Of a stretch of DNA of 64,000 bases, positions 17,801 through 25,601 are shown one piece after another. The stretch lies in NCBI RefSeq assembly GCF_002563715.1, contig NZ_PDJJ01000001.1, positions 2,232,001 to 2,296,000 on the forward strand. The letters are read 5' to 3'. The DNA comes from Isoptericola jiangsuensis (GTDB lineage: Bacteria; Actinomycetota; Actinomycetes; Actinomycetales; Cellulomonadaceae). The position numbers and the translations under genes are program-made. Under the pieces are notes generated by a model. The model had not been told where the DNA came from. It worked only from the letters and a program-made list of their open reading frames with translations, and did no database searches. The stretch's first letter is position 1. The number at the start of each line of letters is the position of its first letter.

Positions 17801-19470
17801 TTGGAGTACACGTACGTCATCGTGCCGCCGGTCGGCTCCTGGACGTGCTCGAGCATCCATCGGTACGTCTGGTCCGACGCGGACGCCGCGAAGCCGCCCT
17901 GCGCGGACGTCTTGTGGCCGGCCTCCCCCTCATGGTTGCCGTAGACGGGCATCGTCCACGAGCTGCCCGTCGCCAACCCGTCCGAGGTGCGCTTGCCACG
18001 GCCGAACGTGTAGATGGTCCCGTCGGTCGCGGTGACGACCCAGTACTCACCCTCGGCGTCGCCGTTGCTGGCTCCGGTCTTGCGTTCGACGCGGGTCCCG
18101 TCGACCTTCTTCGGCACCCAGCCGCTGGCGGTCTTGACCAGGTCGACGGCCGCGCCGTTGAGGACCATGGTCGCGTTGTCCTCGCCCACGCACATGTCGC
18201 CCGTGGTGTGCCCGACGTTGTTGGCTGTCTTGCCGTCGACCGGGTCCTGGTCGTCCGCACAAGGGACGAAACGGCGCTCGATGTAGGACTCGGTGAGCGA
18301 CCAGCCCTCCCCGACGACCCCGGACTGGTTGTTCGTCGAGGCCACCCGCCCGTCGGAGGCCGCCGAGCTGTAGGACAGATCAAGCTGCGGGCCGGGTCCG
18401 GTGACCTGCGGCATAGAGAGCGGATAAGTCCAGGAGAAGGCGCCGGTATTCCCCCCAGCGCCCCAGGATGCCGCCGGTGCCAGGGAGGTCGCACCCCAGT
18501 CGCCTGCCCCGCCGGACGACCCAGCGCTCAACATCATCGTGACCGCGGTACCGGCAGAAAGGTCCACCGAAGCGGCCAAGGTCTGGGCGGCCGCGTCGCT
18601 GGTCACGTTGCTGACCCGCGACTGTTCGGTGCAGTCCGCCGACCAGGTGGCGCAGCTCGGCACCTCGACCAGGGTGAGCCGGGACTCCCAGTCCCCGCCG
18701 GGGATCTGGTCAGTGGAGGCGAGCGTATCGGCGAACTCGTCGTAGTCGACCTCGACATCGACGACGCCCAGGTCGGATTCCTCGTTGACCGATACGCCCC
18801 CATCGGGCGCACCAGCCTTCACCGACTTGTCGATCTTCGCCCGCTCAAGCACCGGTTGGATCCGCACGAGAAGTGCAGGTGACCCGTCGGGCGTCACCCG
18901 CTCAACTGAGACACTGATCGCCCCCTCAGCTTGCTCGTCGCTGGCGACCGTGAGGGCGACGTCATCGACCTCAAGGCGCTGGGGGTTGGCGGTCAGGTCG
19001 AGGACCTCAAGACCAGCCGCGTCGCCCGGCGACCCTGAGGAGTCGCCGCCGGCCGCGGCCAGGGACCGGGCCGATGACTCGCCGGCGGGATCTGTCGGGT
19101 CGGCCGGGACCTCCTCGACCGGCTCGGTGGAGCCCTCGGCCTCGGGAGGGTCTCCCACCGCAGGAAGGTCTGCCTCGGGCAAGAACTCTTCCGGCGCCTC
19201 GGAAGGTCCCGGCGTCGGCTCCCAGGTCGATGCGGTCAGGTCGGCCGTTGCTGCTGCCACCTGACCGTCAGGGACGGTCTCGGCGAAGTTCTCGGCACGT
19301 GCTTCCAACCGGTCGATCTCCGCCTCCGCGGCGGCCTCGGCCGCGACGGCCTGCCCCACGACCGGGGTGGTCGCCGCCACATCGACGCCCATCAGCAGGG
19401 CCACGACCGCGGCGACCGCGCTCAGTCCGAGTCCTACCCGCCGACGCCGCAACATGTCGTAGCCGTACAT
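11878..19470 (-). CDS. RHS/YD-repeat secreted polymorphic toxin with Hint and ParB-like C-terminus
   Basis: A 2530-residue protein. Residues 6-40 form a Sec-type signal or anchor (LRRRRVGLGLSAVAAVVALL), then a Pro/Glu-rich linker. The middle has many YD repeats (YDAYGRVTGVTD, YDALGRLRTVTY) that would build the RHS cocoon. The RHS core (RYYDPGLGRFVSVDPQ) is near residue 2050, followed by an Ala/Gly-rich hydrophobic segment. A Hint self-cleaving domain runs from Cys2263 to the VHNC motif (Cys2422). The last ~108 residues are the toxin: LPSIEVERMKDGTEVILDGH and HRYVASRISG resemble the ParB/Srx nuclease fold. The start at 19470 has GAGGGTGA before it. Function as a contact or released antibacterial toxin is inferred. 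Confidence 0.85.
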   Translation of the reverse strand: MYGYDMLRRRRVGLGLSAVAAVVALLMGVDVAATTPVVGQAVAAEAAAEAEIDRLEARAENFAETVPDGQVAAATADLTASTWEPTPGPSEAPEEFLPEADLPAVGDPPEAEGSTEPVEEVPADPTDPAGESSARSLAAAGGDSSGSPGDAAGLEVLDLTANPQRLEVDDVALTVASDEQAEGAISVSVERVTPDGSPALLVRIQPVLERAKIDKSVKAGAPDGGVSVNEESDLGVVDVEVDYDEFADTLASTDQIPGGDWESRLTLVEVPSCATWSADCTEQSRVSNVTSDAAAQTLAASVDLSAGTAVTMMLSAGSSGGAGDWGATSLAPAASWGAGGNTGAFSWTYPLSMPQVTGPGPQLDLSYSSAASDGRVASTNNQSGVVGEGWSLTESYIERRFVPCADDQDPVDGKTANNVGHTTGDMCVGEDNATMVLNGAAVDLVKTASGWVPKKVDGTRVERKTGASNGDAEGEYWVVTATDGTIYTFGRGKRTSDGLATGSSWTMPVYGNHEGEAGHKTSAQGGFAASASDQTYRWMLEHVQEPTGGTMTYVYSKETRKYTPNLDDDVVAYTAGGYLSRILYGTRAGAESGSAPVRVDLEYATRCVPGTGVNCDAGRVKQNLSAWPDVPGDLVCYKSANSCGIDAISPSFYTLYRLDRVVTRVLDGSTYKPVDSWKLNQSFVAPGDGSLGDGSGKVMWLASIRHTGHGGTVTTDDDLSNNAVKFAREMLANRVDRDGDGLPPMYRPRMTGIRTESGALITPTYRTECSAGTSPVSSEATDAVLSGNEKLCFPVDWQDDSRPMDWFHKYVVAAVVQNGASTTGAGEVVTGSGQLVTRYEYVGDAKWVKPSGPLTKKKEVTWSEFRGYRTVVTTEGKGSQASSTTTRYLRGLGSGGDFQVGPAGDRITVKDHDAHAGTVVETIVHDGETEDQAVSWSVTSPQAPVVVATGADGTKVTRQAGTTAYGFELDAAGLVAIRTQSATWTDAAGQVVRAEDLGDVSSTTDDTCTQITYAHDDVSTLADRNMIALAGRTQTFAATCAKVTGGQVSRPLDVVSDQVTTYDSVGQPTSVQGLDPDLDRETATVGNGSGAGYVTTQRMTYDAYGRVTGVTDVAGKVTTTSYSPASAVIPATVTTTTPDPDGSGPKPAFSSSVTFDKVTGLMTASTDANGQSTRGTYDALGRLRTVTYPEHAGLGKPSIAYEYTTRANGLNVVLTRTLGADSDDKPVQHVSAEFHDGLMRVFQTQDEVVDTGERRQDDAATRGRLVTQVFYDTAGRVWKETTAQPATGVVSNQPVQPTLVAPSATVYAYDGAGRVTDQIFYTGVEDDHTKEQSRTVTRYDAPYTTVVPPDGGTATTTVTDGRGRTTALWEHKNRPTVSSDRADGHWYVSSTLPGFQPENLATNAYQATTYEFDRLGQLASMSDPGGNAWTYGYDLGGRQVRASDPDAGVTTTRYTSTGQVERTVNGNANATGASTAVREANTLVYSYDALGRPMQVADGAGSVRSTWTYDTTPGPGNKAALGLPSSSTRYQDGEPYTTRIDAYDAAYRATSTTMVLPDDLPGLEGLVERQFTTTYDYRIDGSVRQQVLPGATATDDDAATPDVAVLGSEHVTTFYDDAGLPVWMGGGFGWGTYVADSQFTAEGRPLAMDLGNTYGAVVTYDWDYPTGRLDGIRLDRERFDGRDVNMTYSYDAAGNVTRIRDTPNVGEPASGDSENDDTQCFDLDGLGRLVGAWTQLEATCVSSIDEVDTGDVGGSDASAAPYWQRYTYDQLGNRTSLSAHTITAAAATDDVVRTTYRHAQGAAGPHQVTSVSRQVGPEATVSTAPSVEVASYTYDAAGNQTTRQSSEPVDAADTAQVEADSDGDGLLEAAQLLGWDGEGELATVATTGEGTQGENTIEDGEASFVYSAAGERITRTDATGITVYLPGGQEVHVDQAGAVGVVRYYSFAGQTVAVRTGRGLGGVTSLVCDRQGTPVAAVPNTVWTEDSVTRLYSDPFGADRTPSRTDTDSGETLTGADRLPGDRRFLAGAGGVEDTGTGLVLLGARYYDPGLGRFVSVDPQLDAGTPAQFNAYVYSGNDPVTYSDPSGESWLSNAWNATKSGVSKAAGAVTSFVKDNQAAIVGSVVGGLAFAGCMAVTAGAGSVGCAVAAGAVGGAVSNLWRTKVEKKEPFTWKGFAVETGIGAATGLASAGVSAVVSRFGPSAAAAAANAIRSVSSAVTQRVSSSVSSTVARVAQSRAVAAAKATQQRVAGAVTNLRLNGGRCSFAGVTGVLMADGTAKAIDEVQPGDLVIAADPDTGERHAKKVQAVHGHDDVMITLVLTTAAGERREIVTTEDHPFWSQSDREFERADQLGAGEMVATGDGGTMKVQAVQTREVRFEPAYNLTVEGLHTYHVVSTATTLDTHPTRGPPAIASDAILVHNCPTRNTGANAAAAISDAGSDIVGTAHNALRPSQDWIEKDVVDNYVLRLRAGDKLPSIEVERMKDGTEVILDGHHRYVASRISGIPVEKSYVQYGFDVGEPNWLGVSYGN

Positions 19471-19526
19471 TCTCACCCTCGTCGAAGAATCTCCACCACA
19501 ACCGTGTCCAACCGCCGCGCGCCTGC

Positions 19527-22500
19527 TCACGAGGTGGCCTCGTTCTCGTCGGCGTCGTCGCCCCAGGTCGGGTCCACGTCGTCGACCCCGTGGCCCTCGA
19601 GATAGGAGAACGCCTCGGCCCCCTGGCACAGACGGCGGATCTTGGCCTCGGCCAGGACCTCGCCACGGAAGATGCGCACGTTGTCGATCAGCCCGTCCCA
19701 GTAATTCGACGGACTGCCACCGATGAAGCCCCGTCCTACGACGAACCGGCCAGGCGACGCCGGAAGGTTCGCCGTCATCGAGGCCACACTCACGACCGGC
19801 TCGCCGACCGCAGGCGCATTAGGAGTGCCCGCATCGCACACGTACAACCGCAACTTGCCCTCGGGCTTGTCGTACTCGCCCAGCAGGTGCACCCACTGCC
19901 CGAGCTGCACCGGCACCTTCGACATCGTGTATGTCGTGGCGTTCGTCGTCACGTCACGGTTGACGCCGAACGCCCAGCACCCGGCCTCGACGGTCGGACA
20001 GCCGCTCGGCCGGTAGCCGAGCCGGAAGCCGTTGTACAGCGGCGCCTCCTGCGACAGCGCGGTGTACCAACCGGTGCGCGCTGCGTCCGCGTCGAGCTTG
20101 ACGTGTGCCGAAACGACGAACGACGCGGTGGTATCGATCACGGGCGCCTCCGACCAAGCGATCTTCTTGTCCCGGGCCACCAGCGCCGAGTCGCCGTCCC
20201 GCGCGCCGAACTCCTGGTGGGGCCCCGCCGCGAACAGCACGCCTGTCTCCGAGAGCGTCAGCTGCCCGGCTGAAAGGAACTCACCGCGCTCGGCATCGAA
20301 CACCGCGGTGTCCTGGCCGCGGTTGTCCGAGTCATCGAAGGTCCACACGCCGTCTTCCCGCGCAGCGGCAACATCGAACTCGTACTCGGCGTCCGAAGTC
20401 AGGTTGGACTTGTCAGCGACCTTGGCGTAGAGGAACTTGGGGCCCGTCCCCCCAGGACTGGCGCACACGGTCGTGCGCCGTGTCGAGTCCAGCGTCACCT
20501 TGGTGGTGTTGGTCCGTGTCGCGTAGCCCCACCACACGGTGGTCGAATCGGTCGACGGAGCGTAGATCTCGAAGCATCCGGTCAGCCCGAGGCCACCGCG
20601 TTCTTTGTCCGTCTCGTAGAAGGCCTCAGCGTCCGGATGATCGCGTACCGGTGTAATCACCGGTGCGGCAGGTGCCGAGTTGTCGACACGGAAGTAGCAG
20701 GCCTTCGAGTCCCCGTAGCCAACGCTCCTGCCGCTCTTGTCCTTGATCTGCGCTCGCCACCGGTAGGTGACGCCGTTCGAGAGTTCCTTGCCCTCCGGCA
20801 CGCGCAGCGTGAACCGGACTCCACTGCCATCCGGTGGCGTCTGCCAGTCCTGCCAGGCGGACTCCCAGACCCAGTCACCGGTGGCGTGGTTGACCACCAC
20901 GAACTGCACGCTCACGGGCTGCTTCTCCGGGTCATTGCCCACCACCGAGAGGATGGGCCGCAGCCACCGTGAGGTCCGGGGCGCCGAAGAGCTCTCACTG
21001 CAGCCGACGTTCGCGCCATCGACCAGCGTTTGGTGGCCATAGGGCGCCGCCGGCGCTCGGCTGTACTCCACGGAGAACCGGGCGTCGTACCGCAGTTTCT
21101 TCCACGAAACCATGTCGGTGTTCGAACTGCTCCGGATACCGAGGTTGATGCCCGACCAGCCGTTCGAGGCGATGAGGTCACCCACCTCGGTTGCGTCCCA
21201 CTCCGTCCAATGCGCCCCACCGCACGACGAGGAGTAGTAGGCGTCGTCGACTGCGCTGATGCGGAACGACGAGTCCCAAAGACCCGCATGGTTCGACCAG
21301 GTGGTCGACGAGCTGATCGCCGGCGTCCGGTACAGCTGCATCGTGGTCTTGGTGCAGCTGAAGGAATGGGTACCGTACGCACGGAACGTGGCACCGAGGA
21401 CGTCGGCCGGATCGAGGTCACCGATGAAGGACAGGCCGGAGAACTTCCACACCAGGCGTTGAACGTTCGAGCGGTCGCACGCCGGATCACGGGACACGTC
21501 GCAGAACCCCACGCCCGCCGACCCCGCGAACTTCCATCCCGTCGCGCTCGTCGGCCATGCCTGCTTCAGCACCGTCCACCCGCTCCGACTGCCTGACACC
21601 GCAGGATCGACGAACATCGGGAAGTTCCCTTCCGGGTCCGTCACCATCTCTTCGTCCGCGCGGATGACCGCGCTGTGGCCGTCCTCAGCGATGACCGCAT
21701 CGAGTGCTACCGCCGCCACGCCGGACTGCTCGACCAGCAACTCGTCAGGCACCGACTCCTCTGAGAGCAGCTCGTCACGGCTGTTCGTCTGACCACTCTG
21801 CGTCGTCCGTGCCAGATCCTTCGACCCGCTCGAACCAACGGTGGCCGTGCCCGACTCCCACTGCCACCCTGGCGAGCCGCTGAAGGTCAACTCGCCTGCC
21901 TGATCGAGCGCGTAGAAGCCCGTGGGGCCCGAGGACTCGACCGAGGCTTCACCAGCTGTCGTGCGGGAGGCACTCGCCGCGGGAGCTGGGCCGCCCGCCT
22001 CGCTGGGATCCTCCCAGGCGCCGTCCGGCGTTCCGTCCTCAGGAATCGGATCGGGTGCCATGCCATCGTCCTCGGGTGCCTGATCCGACAGGACCAGGCC
22101 GCCTGAGACACCGACATGGAATCCCAGACCGGCTTCGCCAGTGGCCTCCACCAGTCCGGCGCCCGCCGCAGCATCGGCGACCCTCAGCACCGGAGTGAAG
22201 CCGGTCGCATCCGGCTGGATCATCACGACCAGGTCCGCTCCAGCAATCGGCTGCCCGTCCGGCCCGGTCACGGGGTACACCACACGAGTCGCATCCTTGG
22301 GATCGAGCGCCGGTTCACCGAGCCCGAGAGGGTCGGGCAGGCTCATCGACAACGCCTGCTCGTCCGACCGGATCGTCATGAACGGATCGCCGCCAGCCAC
22401 CACGCCGGCCAGATCCATGTCGAACACCGGCGAAGTGACACTTGGGACCCCGTCGCCGTCCAACATGATCGTCGCGTCGGTCGGCTCCCAGGCACCCCCA

Positions 22501-22790
22501 AGATCAGTCCGCACGGCTCCGGACGAGGCGTCCGCCCTGATGGTCTGGCGCGGCGTCGCCCAGAACGTGTCGTACTCAGTCCGCAGCGACTCGATCTCGA
22601 TGTCCTTGTCGCACGCCTCGGCCAGCGCGAACGCCTCGGACTCCGTACGCACCGAGGACACGCCACACTCGATCGAACCATCGTCCGCTGTCAGGAACGC
22701 GCTGGCCGCGACGACACCTCCGGAGACGAGGGACAGCGCAGCCACGCCGACAATCAGATTGCTGCCACCGGCCCCGATCCGTACCGCCAT
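19527..22790 (-). CDS. Secreted LamG-like jellyroll protein, partner of the RHS toxin
   Basis: A 1087-residue protein. Residues 1-35 are a signal or membrane anchor (NLIVGVAALSLVSGGVVAAS). The central part has a DNRLREM-like block and a fibronectin-like region (RWRAQIKDKSG). At about residues 880-1050 there is a LamG/concanavalin-like domain (ASFVVSAHVKLDADAARTGW; YWDGLIDNVRIFRGEVLAEA). This gene lies just before the RHS gene (56-base gap, same strand). LamG-RHS pairs are common in actinomycetes. It may bind sugars or the cell wall, or present the RHS protein; this is inference. AGAGGA precedes the ATG at 22790; the frame is open further but without protein-like sequence. Confidence 0.82.
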   Translation of the reverse strand: MAVRIGAGGSNLIVGVAALSLVSGGVVAASAFLTADDGSIECGVSSVRTESEAFALAEACDKDIEIESLRTEYDTFWATPRQTIRADASSGAVRTDLGGAWEPTDATIMLDGDGVPSVTSPVFDMDLAGVVAGGDPFMTIRSDEQALSMSLPDPLGLGEPALDPKDATRVVYPVTGPDGQPIAGADLVVMIQPDATGFTPVLRVADAAAGAGLVEATGEAGLGFHVGVSGGLVLSDQAPEDDGMAPDPIPEDGTPDGAWEDPSEAGGPAPAASASRTTAGEASVESSGPTGFYALDQAGELTFSGSPGWQWESGTATVGSSGSKDLARTTQSGQTNSRDELLSEESVPDELLVEQSGVAAVALDAVIAEDGHSAVIRADEEMVTDPEGNFPMFVDPAVSGSRSGWTVLKQAWPTSATGWKFAGSAGVGFCDVSRDPACDRSNVQRLVWKFSGLSFIGDLDPADVLGATFRAYGTHSFSCTKTTMQLYRTPAISSSTTWSNHAGLWDSSFRISAVDDAYYSSSCGGAHWTEWDATEVGDLIASNGWSGINLGIRSSSNTDMVSWKKLRYDARFSVEYSRAPAAPYGHQTLVDGANVGCSESSSAPRTSRWLRPILSVVGNDPEKQPVSVQFVVVNHATGDWVWESAWQDWQTPPDGSGVRFTLRVPEGKELSNGVTYRWRAQIKDKSGRSVGYGDSKACYFRVDNSAPAAPVITPVRDHPDAEAFYETDKERGGLGLTGCFEIYAPSTDSTTVWWGYATRTNTTKVTLDSTRRTTVCASPGGTGPKFLYAKVADKSNLTSDAEYEFDVAAAREDGVWTFDDSDNRGQDTAVFDAERGEFLSAGQLTLSETGVLFAAGPHQEFGARDGDSALVARDKKIAWSEAPVIDTTASFVVSAHVKLDADAARTGWYTALSQEAPLYNGFRLGYRPSGCPTVEAGCWAFGVNRDVTTNATTYTMSKVPVQLGQWVHLLGEYDKPEGKLRLYVCDAGTPNAPAVGEPVVSVASMTANLPASPGRFVVGRGFIGGSPSNYWDGLIDNVRIFRGEVLAEAKIRRLCQGAEAFSYLEGHGVDDVDPTWGDDADENEATS

Positions 22791-23392
22791 CGAACGTCCT
22801 CTCACACCCGCCCGACGCCACTCCCAGCGACAGGACAACGCACAAGAACATATGAGACATACGTGCCCAAGAGAACGAAACAGCCGATGAACGGCAGATG
22901 CACTTCTGCCAACCGAACGGTGCAGCACCCACGATTCACCCCGACCCGCCCGTGTCCAACGCGGCAGGGATGACCCACGCACTCGTCCGCACCCGCACAA
23001 CCCACCCCGGCCGGGCTCCTACGACCCGGACGGCACATGTGCGAGCCCTCCCGGGAAGACGCGAGCCTTGGTGCGGAGACACCGAAGAGGTCAGTGAGGA
23101 ATCGGAGGGCTCGCCGCGCGCGGTTTGACGGTACCGCGGTCGCACACGACAGCCGGCGGCCATCGGCCGCGCGGCGTTCACCCAGGTCAGAACCGGTTCA
23201 GGACGACCGAGACAACGGTGACGGTCGAGCTCAGTCCCTTGCCCCACGCAACCACGTCGAGCCCTACGGAACGCTCCCCCACCCACCCAGATCGCGGGAG
23301 ATAGACCAGCAGATAGACCAGCAGCGCTCGAAGGGGCAGAACGAAAGGCCCTCCGATCCAGCATTTCTGCTGGTCAGAGGGCCTTTCTGCGG
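22791..23392. other. Gene-free stretch between toxin operon and tRNA-Val
   Basis: No protein gene is supported. It should hold the promoter of the LamG-RHS operon, but I can see no convincing -35/-10 pair. Bases 23072-23392 are the right copy of the island repeat. Open frames here are shadows of the tRNA and terminator. Confidence 0.5.
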
Positions 23393-23434
23393 TGGGCGAT
23401 ACTGGGATCGAACCAGTGACCTCTTCGGTGTGAA
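23072..23434. repeat. Right copy of ~365 bp direct repeat, ending in tRNA-Val
   Basis: Second copy of the unit at 8364-8728, about 14.7 kb away, same orientation. Shared blocks include ACACCGAAGAGGTCA, GGTTCAGGACGA and ATAGACCAGCAGATA. The 15-base inverted pair is 23079-23093 and 23418-23432; the second member is part of the tRNA. Confidence 0.75.
23343..23387 (-). terminator. Terminator after tRNA-Val(CAC)
   Basis: On the minus strand AAAGGCCCTC...GAGGGCCTTT with an inner CCAGCA/TGCTGG stem lies just after the tRNA 3' end. A long stem and a short T-rich tail (TTTCGTTCT) support an intrinsic terminator. Confidence 0.7.
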
Positions 23435-23464
23435 CGAAGCGCGCTACCCCTGCGCCAATCGCCC
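23393..23464 (-). tRNA. tRNA-Val (anticodon CAC)
   Basis: A 72-base cloverleaf: acceptor GGGCGAT/ATCGCCC, anticodon arm CTTCG-TTCACAC-CGAAG with anticodon CAC, T arm CTGG-TTCGATC-CCAG. CCA is not encoded. The gene forms the right boundary of the RHS island; its 3' half is repeated at 8687-8728. Confidence 0.95.
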
Positions 23465-23567
23465 CGGGTGCGAGGTAGATAGTAGTCACGGATCCGCCCA
23501 GGTTCCAAACCGGACGCGCGCGACGTGTCCCACACCCCCGCCCGGAGGCGGACTCGAACGTCCCAGG

Positions 23568-24434
23568 TCAGGGGTCGAGGCGCTCGCGGCAGTTCTTCTC
23601 GAACACCTCGCGGACCGCGAGCGTGACCTCGCCGGCCGCGACGGGCGCGCCGTCGAGCCACGTCACGGGCTGGACGTTGCGCCCGGAGGAGGTGAGAGCG
23701 AGCTGCGCGCGGCCGGCGGTGACGTCGTCGAGCACGGTGAAGGGCAGCTCGTCGACGCCTGCCTCGCGCACCGGCAGGCCGGCCTCGGCGCCCCACTCGA
23801 GCACGAGGGCACGCGTGATGCCGGCGAGGCAGCCGGACTCCAGGGTCGGCGTGAGGAGCTCGCCGTCACGCTCGACGAACACGTTGGAGCCCGTGCCCTC
23901 GCAGAGCGCGCCGACGGTGTTGGGCAGGATCGACTCGTCGGCGCCCTTGGCCTTCGCGTCGGCGAGCGCCACGACGTTCTCCGCGTACGAGGTGGTCTTG
24001 AGCCCGGCGATCGGGGACCGTTCGTTGCGCGGCCACGGGGAGCGCGCCGAGTGCGACGTGGGGGTCATGGCGCCGTCCTGCGCGGCCACGACGACGGTCT
24101 GCGCGCCCGCGACGCGTCCCGAGCCGAGCGGTCCCACGCCGGCGGTGACGGTGATGCGCAGCCGTCCGTCGAACGGGCCGGCCTCGCGTGTGGCGGCGTC
24201 GAGGACCGCGGCGACGCCGTCGCGGACCTTGCCCGCGTCGGGGGCGTCGAGGCCGAGGCCTCGTGCGGAGCGTTCGAGGCGGGCGAGGTGCCGCGTGAGG
24301 GCGAACACCTGCCCGTCGAACACGGTGCACGTCTCGAAGACGCCGTCCCCCACGGTGATGCCGTGGTCGACCGCGCTCAGCGCGGCCTCGTCGGACCCGA
24401 CCAGTCGGCCTTCGGCCCAGATCACGAGAGTCAT
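23568..24434 (-). CDS. pabC: Aminodeoxychorismate lyase-like PLP class IV enzyme
   Basis: A 288-residue class IV aminotransferase-fold enzyme. The PLP lysine is in GLKTTSYAENVVAL (about residue 147), LCEGTGSNVFV at about 178, and SGCLAGITRALVLEW at about 200. The ADC lyase reaction turns aminodeoxychorismate into p-aminobenzoate and pyruvate for folate. The same fold also gives branched-chain or D-amino-acid aminotransferases, but pabB lies in the same operon. The start is five bases after the previous gene's stop. The ATG at 24434 fits the family length. Confidence 0.85.
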   Translation of the reverse strand: MTLVIWAEGRLVGSDEAALSAVDHGITVGDGVFETCTVFDGQVFALTRHLARLERSARGLGLDAPDAGKVRDGVAAVLDAATREAGPFDGRLRITVTAGVGPLGSGRVAGAQTVVVAAQDGAMTPTSHSARSPWPRNERSPIAGLKTTSYAENVVALADAKAKGADESILPNTVGALCEGTGSNVFVERDGELLTPTLESGCLAGITRALVLEWGAEAGLPVREAGVDELPFTVLDDVTAGRAQLALTSSGRNVQPVTWLDGAPVAAGEVTLAVREVFEKNCRERLDP

Positions 24435-24439
24435 GGGCC

Positions 24440-25048
24440 TCAGTCTGCCCGACGCCGGTAGGTGAGGTGCGTCACCTCGGGTGTCCAGCGCGCCCCGGCG
24501 GGGTCGAGGTCGAGCCGGCCGACGCCGTCGAACAGCCGGGTCCCGCCCGGGACGGCGAGCACGACGGGCACGACGTGGATCCGCAGCTCGTCGACGATGC
24601 CGGCACGCAGGCACTGGTTGACCAGGTCGGTGCCGCCCGCCACGGAGACGGGGCGCTCGCCGGCGGCGAGGCGTGCCCGGGTCATCGCCTCGACGAGTCC
24701 GTCGGTGACGAACGTGAACGTGGTCTCCCCCATCTCGAGGGGTTCGCGCGCGTGGTGGGTGAGGACGAAGACGGGCGCCCGGTAGGGCGGCTCCTCGCCC
24801 CACCACCCGCGCCACGCGGGGTCCCAGGGGCCGGTGTCGGGCGAGAACATGCCCCGCCCCATGACGTAGGCGTCGGCGTCGAGGATGCCTGCGATCTCGT
24901 CCTCGTGGTTCGCGGCGTGGTCGAACATCCAGGAGTGCAGCACCTCGCCGGTGCCGACGACGTCGCCGAAGGGGCGTTCGCGGGTGGGGTTCGGCCCGGC
25001 GGCGTATCCGTCGAGCGACACGGTGAGGTCACAGGTGACGATGCTCAT
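24440..25048 (-). CDS. Dihydrofolate-reductase-like (RibD C-terminal fold) protein
   Basis: A 202-residue protein. N-terminal TCDLTVSLDGYAAGPN is the marker of DfrA/RibD_C-type proteins. ADAYVMGRGMFSPDTGPW (about residue 58) and VAGGTDLVNQCLRAGIVDEL (about 140) follow. It would bind NADPH. It is not a canonical DHFR, so its role in folate synthesis is unproven despite lying between pabB and pabC. The ATG at 25048 is preferred because the family starts two or three residues before the TCDLTVSLDG motif. Confidence 0.85.
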   Translation of the reverse strand: MSIVTCDLTVSLDGYAAGPNPTRERPFGDVVGTGEVLHSWMFDHAANHEDEIAGILDADAYVMGRGMFSPDTGPWDPAWRGWWGEEPPYRAPVFVLTHHAREPLEMGETTFTFVTDGLVEAMTRARLAAGERPVSVAGGTDLVNQCLRAGIVDELRIHVVPVVLAVPGGTRLFDGVGRLDLDPAGARWTPEVTHLTYRRRAD

Positions 25049-25102
25049 GCCGGTCCGACCGTCGCGGTGGGCGGGACTCATCGGCCGCGACCGGCGGGTG
25101 GC

Positions 25103-25483
25103 TCACGGACGGTAGGTGCCGAGGCTCCAGAGGTTGCCCTCGGGGTCGGCGACGGTGGCGGTCCGTCCGCCGTAGTCCTGCTCGCGCGGCGCCAGGAGGG
25201 GCCGGCCGCCCGCTTCGACGGCGGCGACGTACACGGCGTCGAGGTCGTCGACGACCAGGTAGGCGGCGCCCGTGCCGGAGCGTTGCGGCCAGTCGGGGTT
25301 GTCGCGGACGGGTCCGAGCATGAGCCCGCCGCCGCCGGGCGCGTCGAGCTCGGCGTGCACGACGGCGTGGGGCGGGTCGGGCGAGCGGTGCACGGCACGC
25401 TCGACGAACCCGAGCGAGCGGAGCCAGGAGAGGGCGGCGTCCGGGTCGCGGTACCTGAGGGTGAGCCACAGCGCTGTCGTCAT
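25103..25483 (-). CDS. VOC/glyoxalase-like protein
   Basis: A 126-residue single VOC module pair: LTLRYRDPDAALSWLRSLGF at the N-terminus and ATVADPEGNLWSLGTY at the C-terminus. These are typical beta-alpha-beta-beta-beta units. Metal ligands may include His and Glu in HAVVHAELDA and DPEGN. Substrate unknown; could be resistance (bleomycin-type) or lyase activity. It sits in the pab operon, 118 bases after pabB and 54 before the DHFR-like gene. Confidence 0.82.
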   Translation of the reverse strand: MTTALWLTLRYRDPDAALSWLRSLGFVERAVHRSPDPPHAVVHAELDAPGGGGLMLGPVRDNPDWPQRSGTGAAYLVVDDLDAVYVAAVEAGGRPLLAPREQDYGGRTATVADPEGNLWSLGTYRP

Positions 25484-25601
25484 GCGGACCTCCGTCGTGG
25501 GCGGGGCGCGGGAGGTGCTCCCGCGCGCGACCCCGAGGGCGGTGCCGGTGGCGGCCCCCGGGGCGGGGTCACCCGTCCACGGTAGCCCCGCCGGGGGCGA
25601 C

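Noticed and set aside
8364..23434. CRISPR array or phage genome in the island
   Set aside because: No regular short repeats with spacers and no phage structural, lysis or integrase genes are seen.
24440..25048. Calling the RibD-like gene in the pab operon folA
   Set aside because: It has the RibD_C/DfrA-like start motif but not the canonical DHFR signature; operon position alone is not enough.
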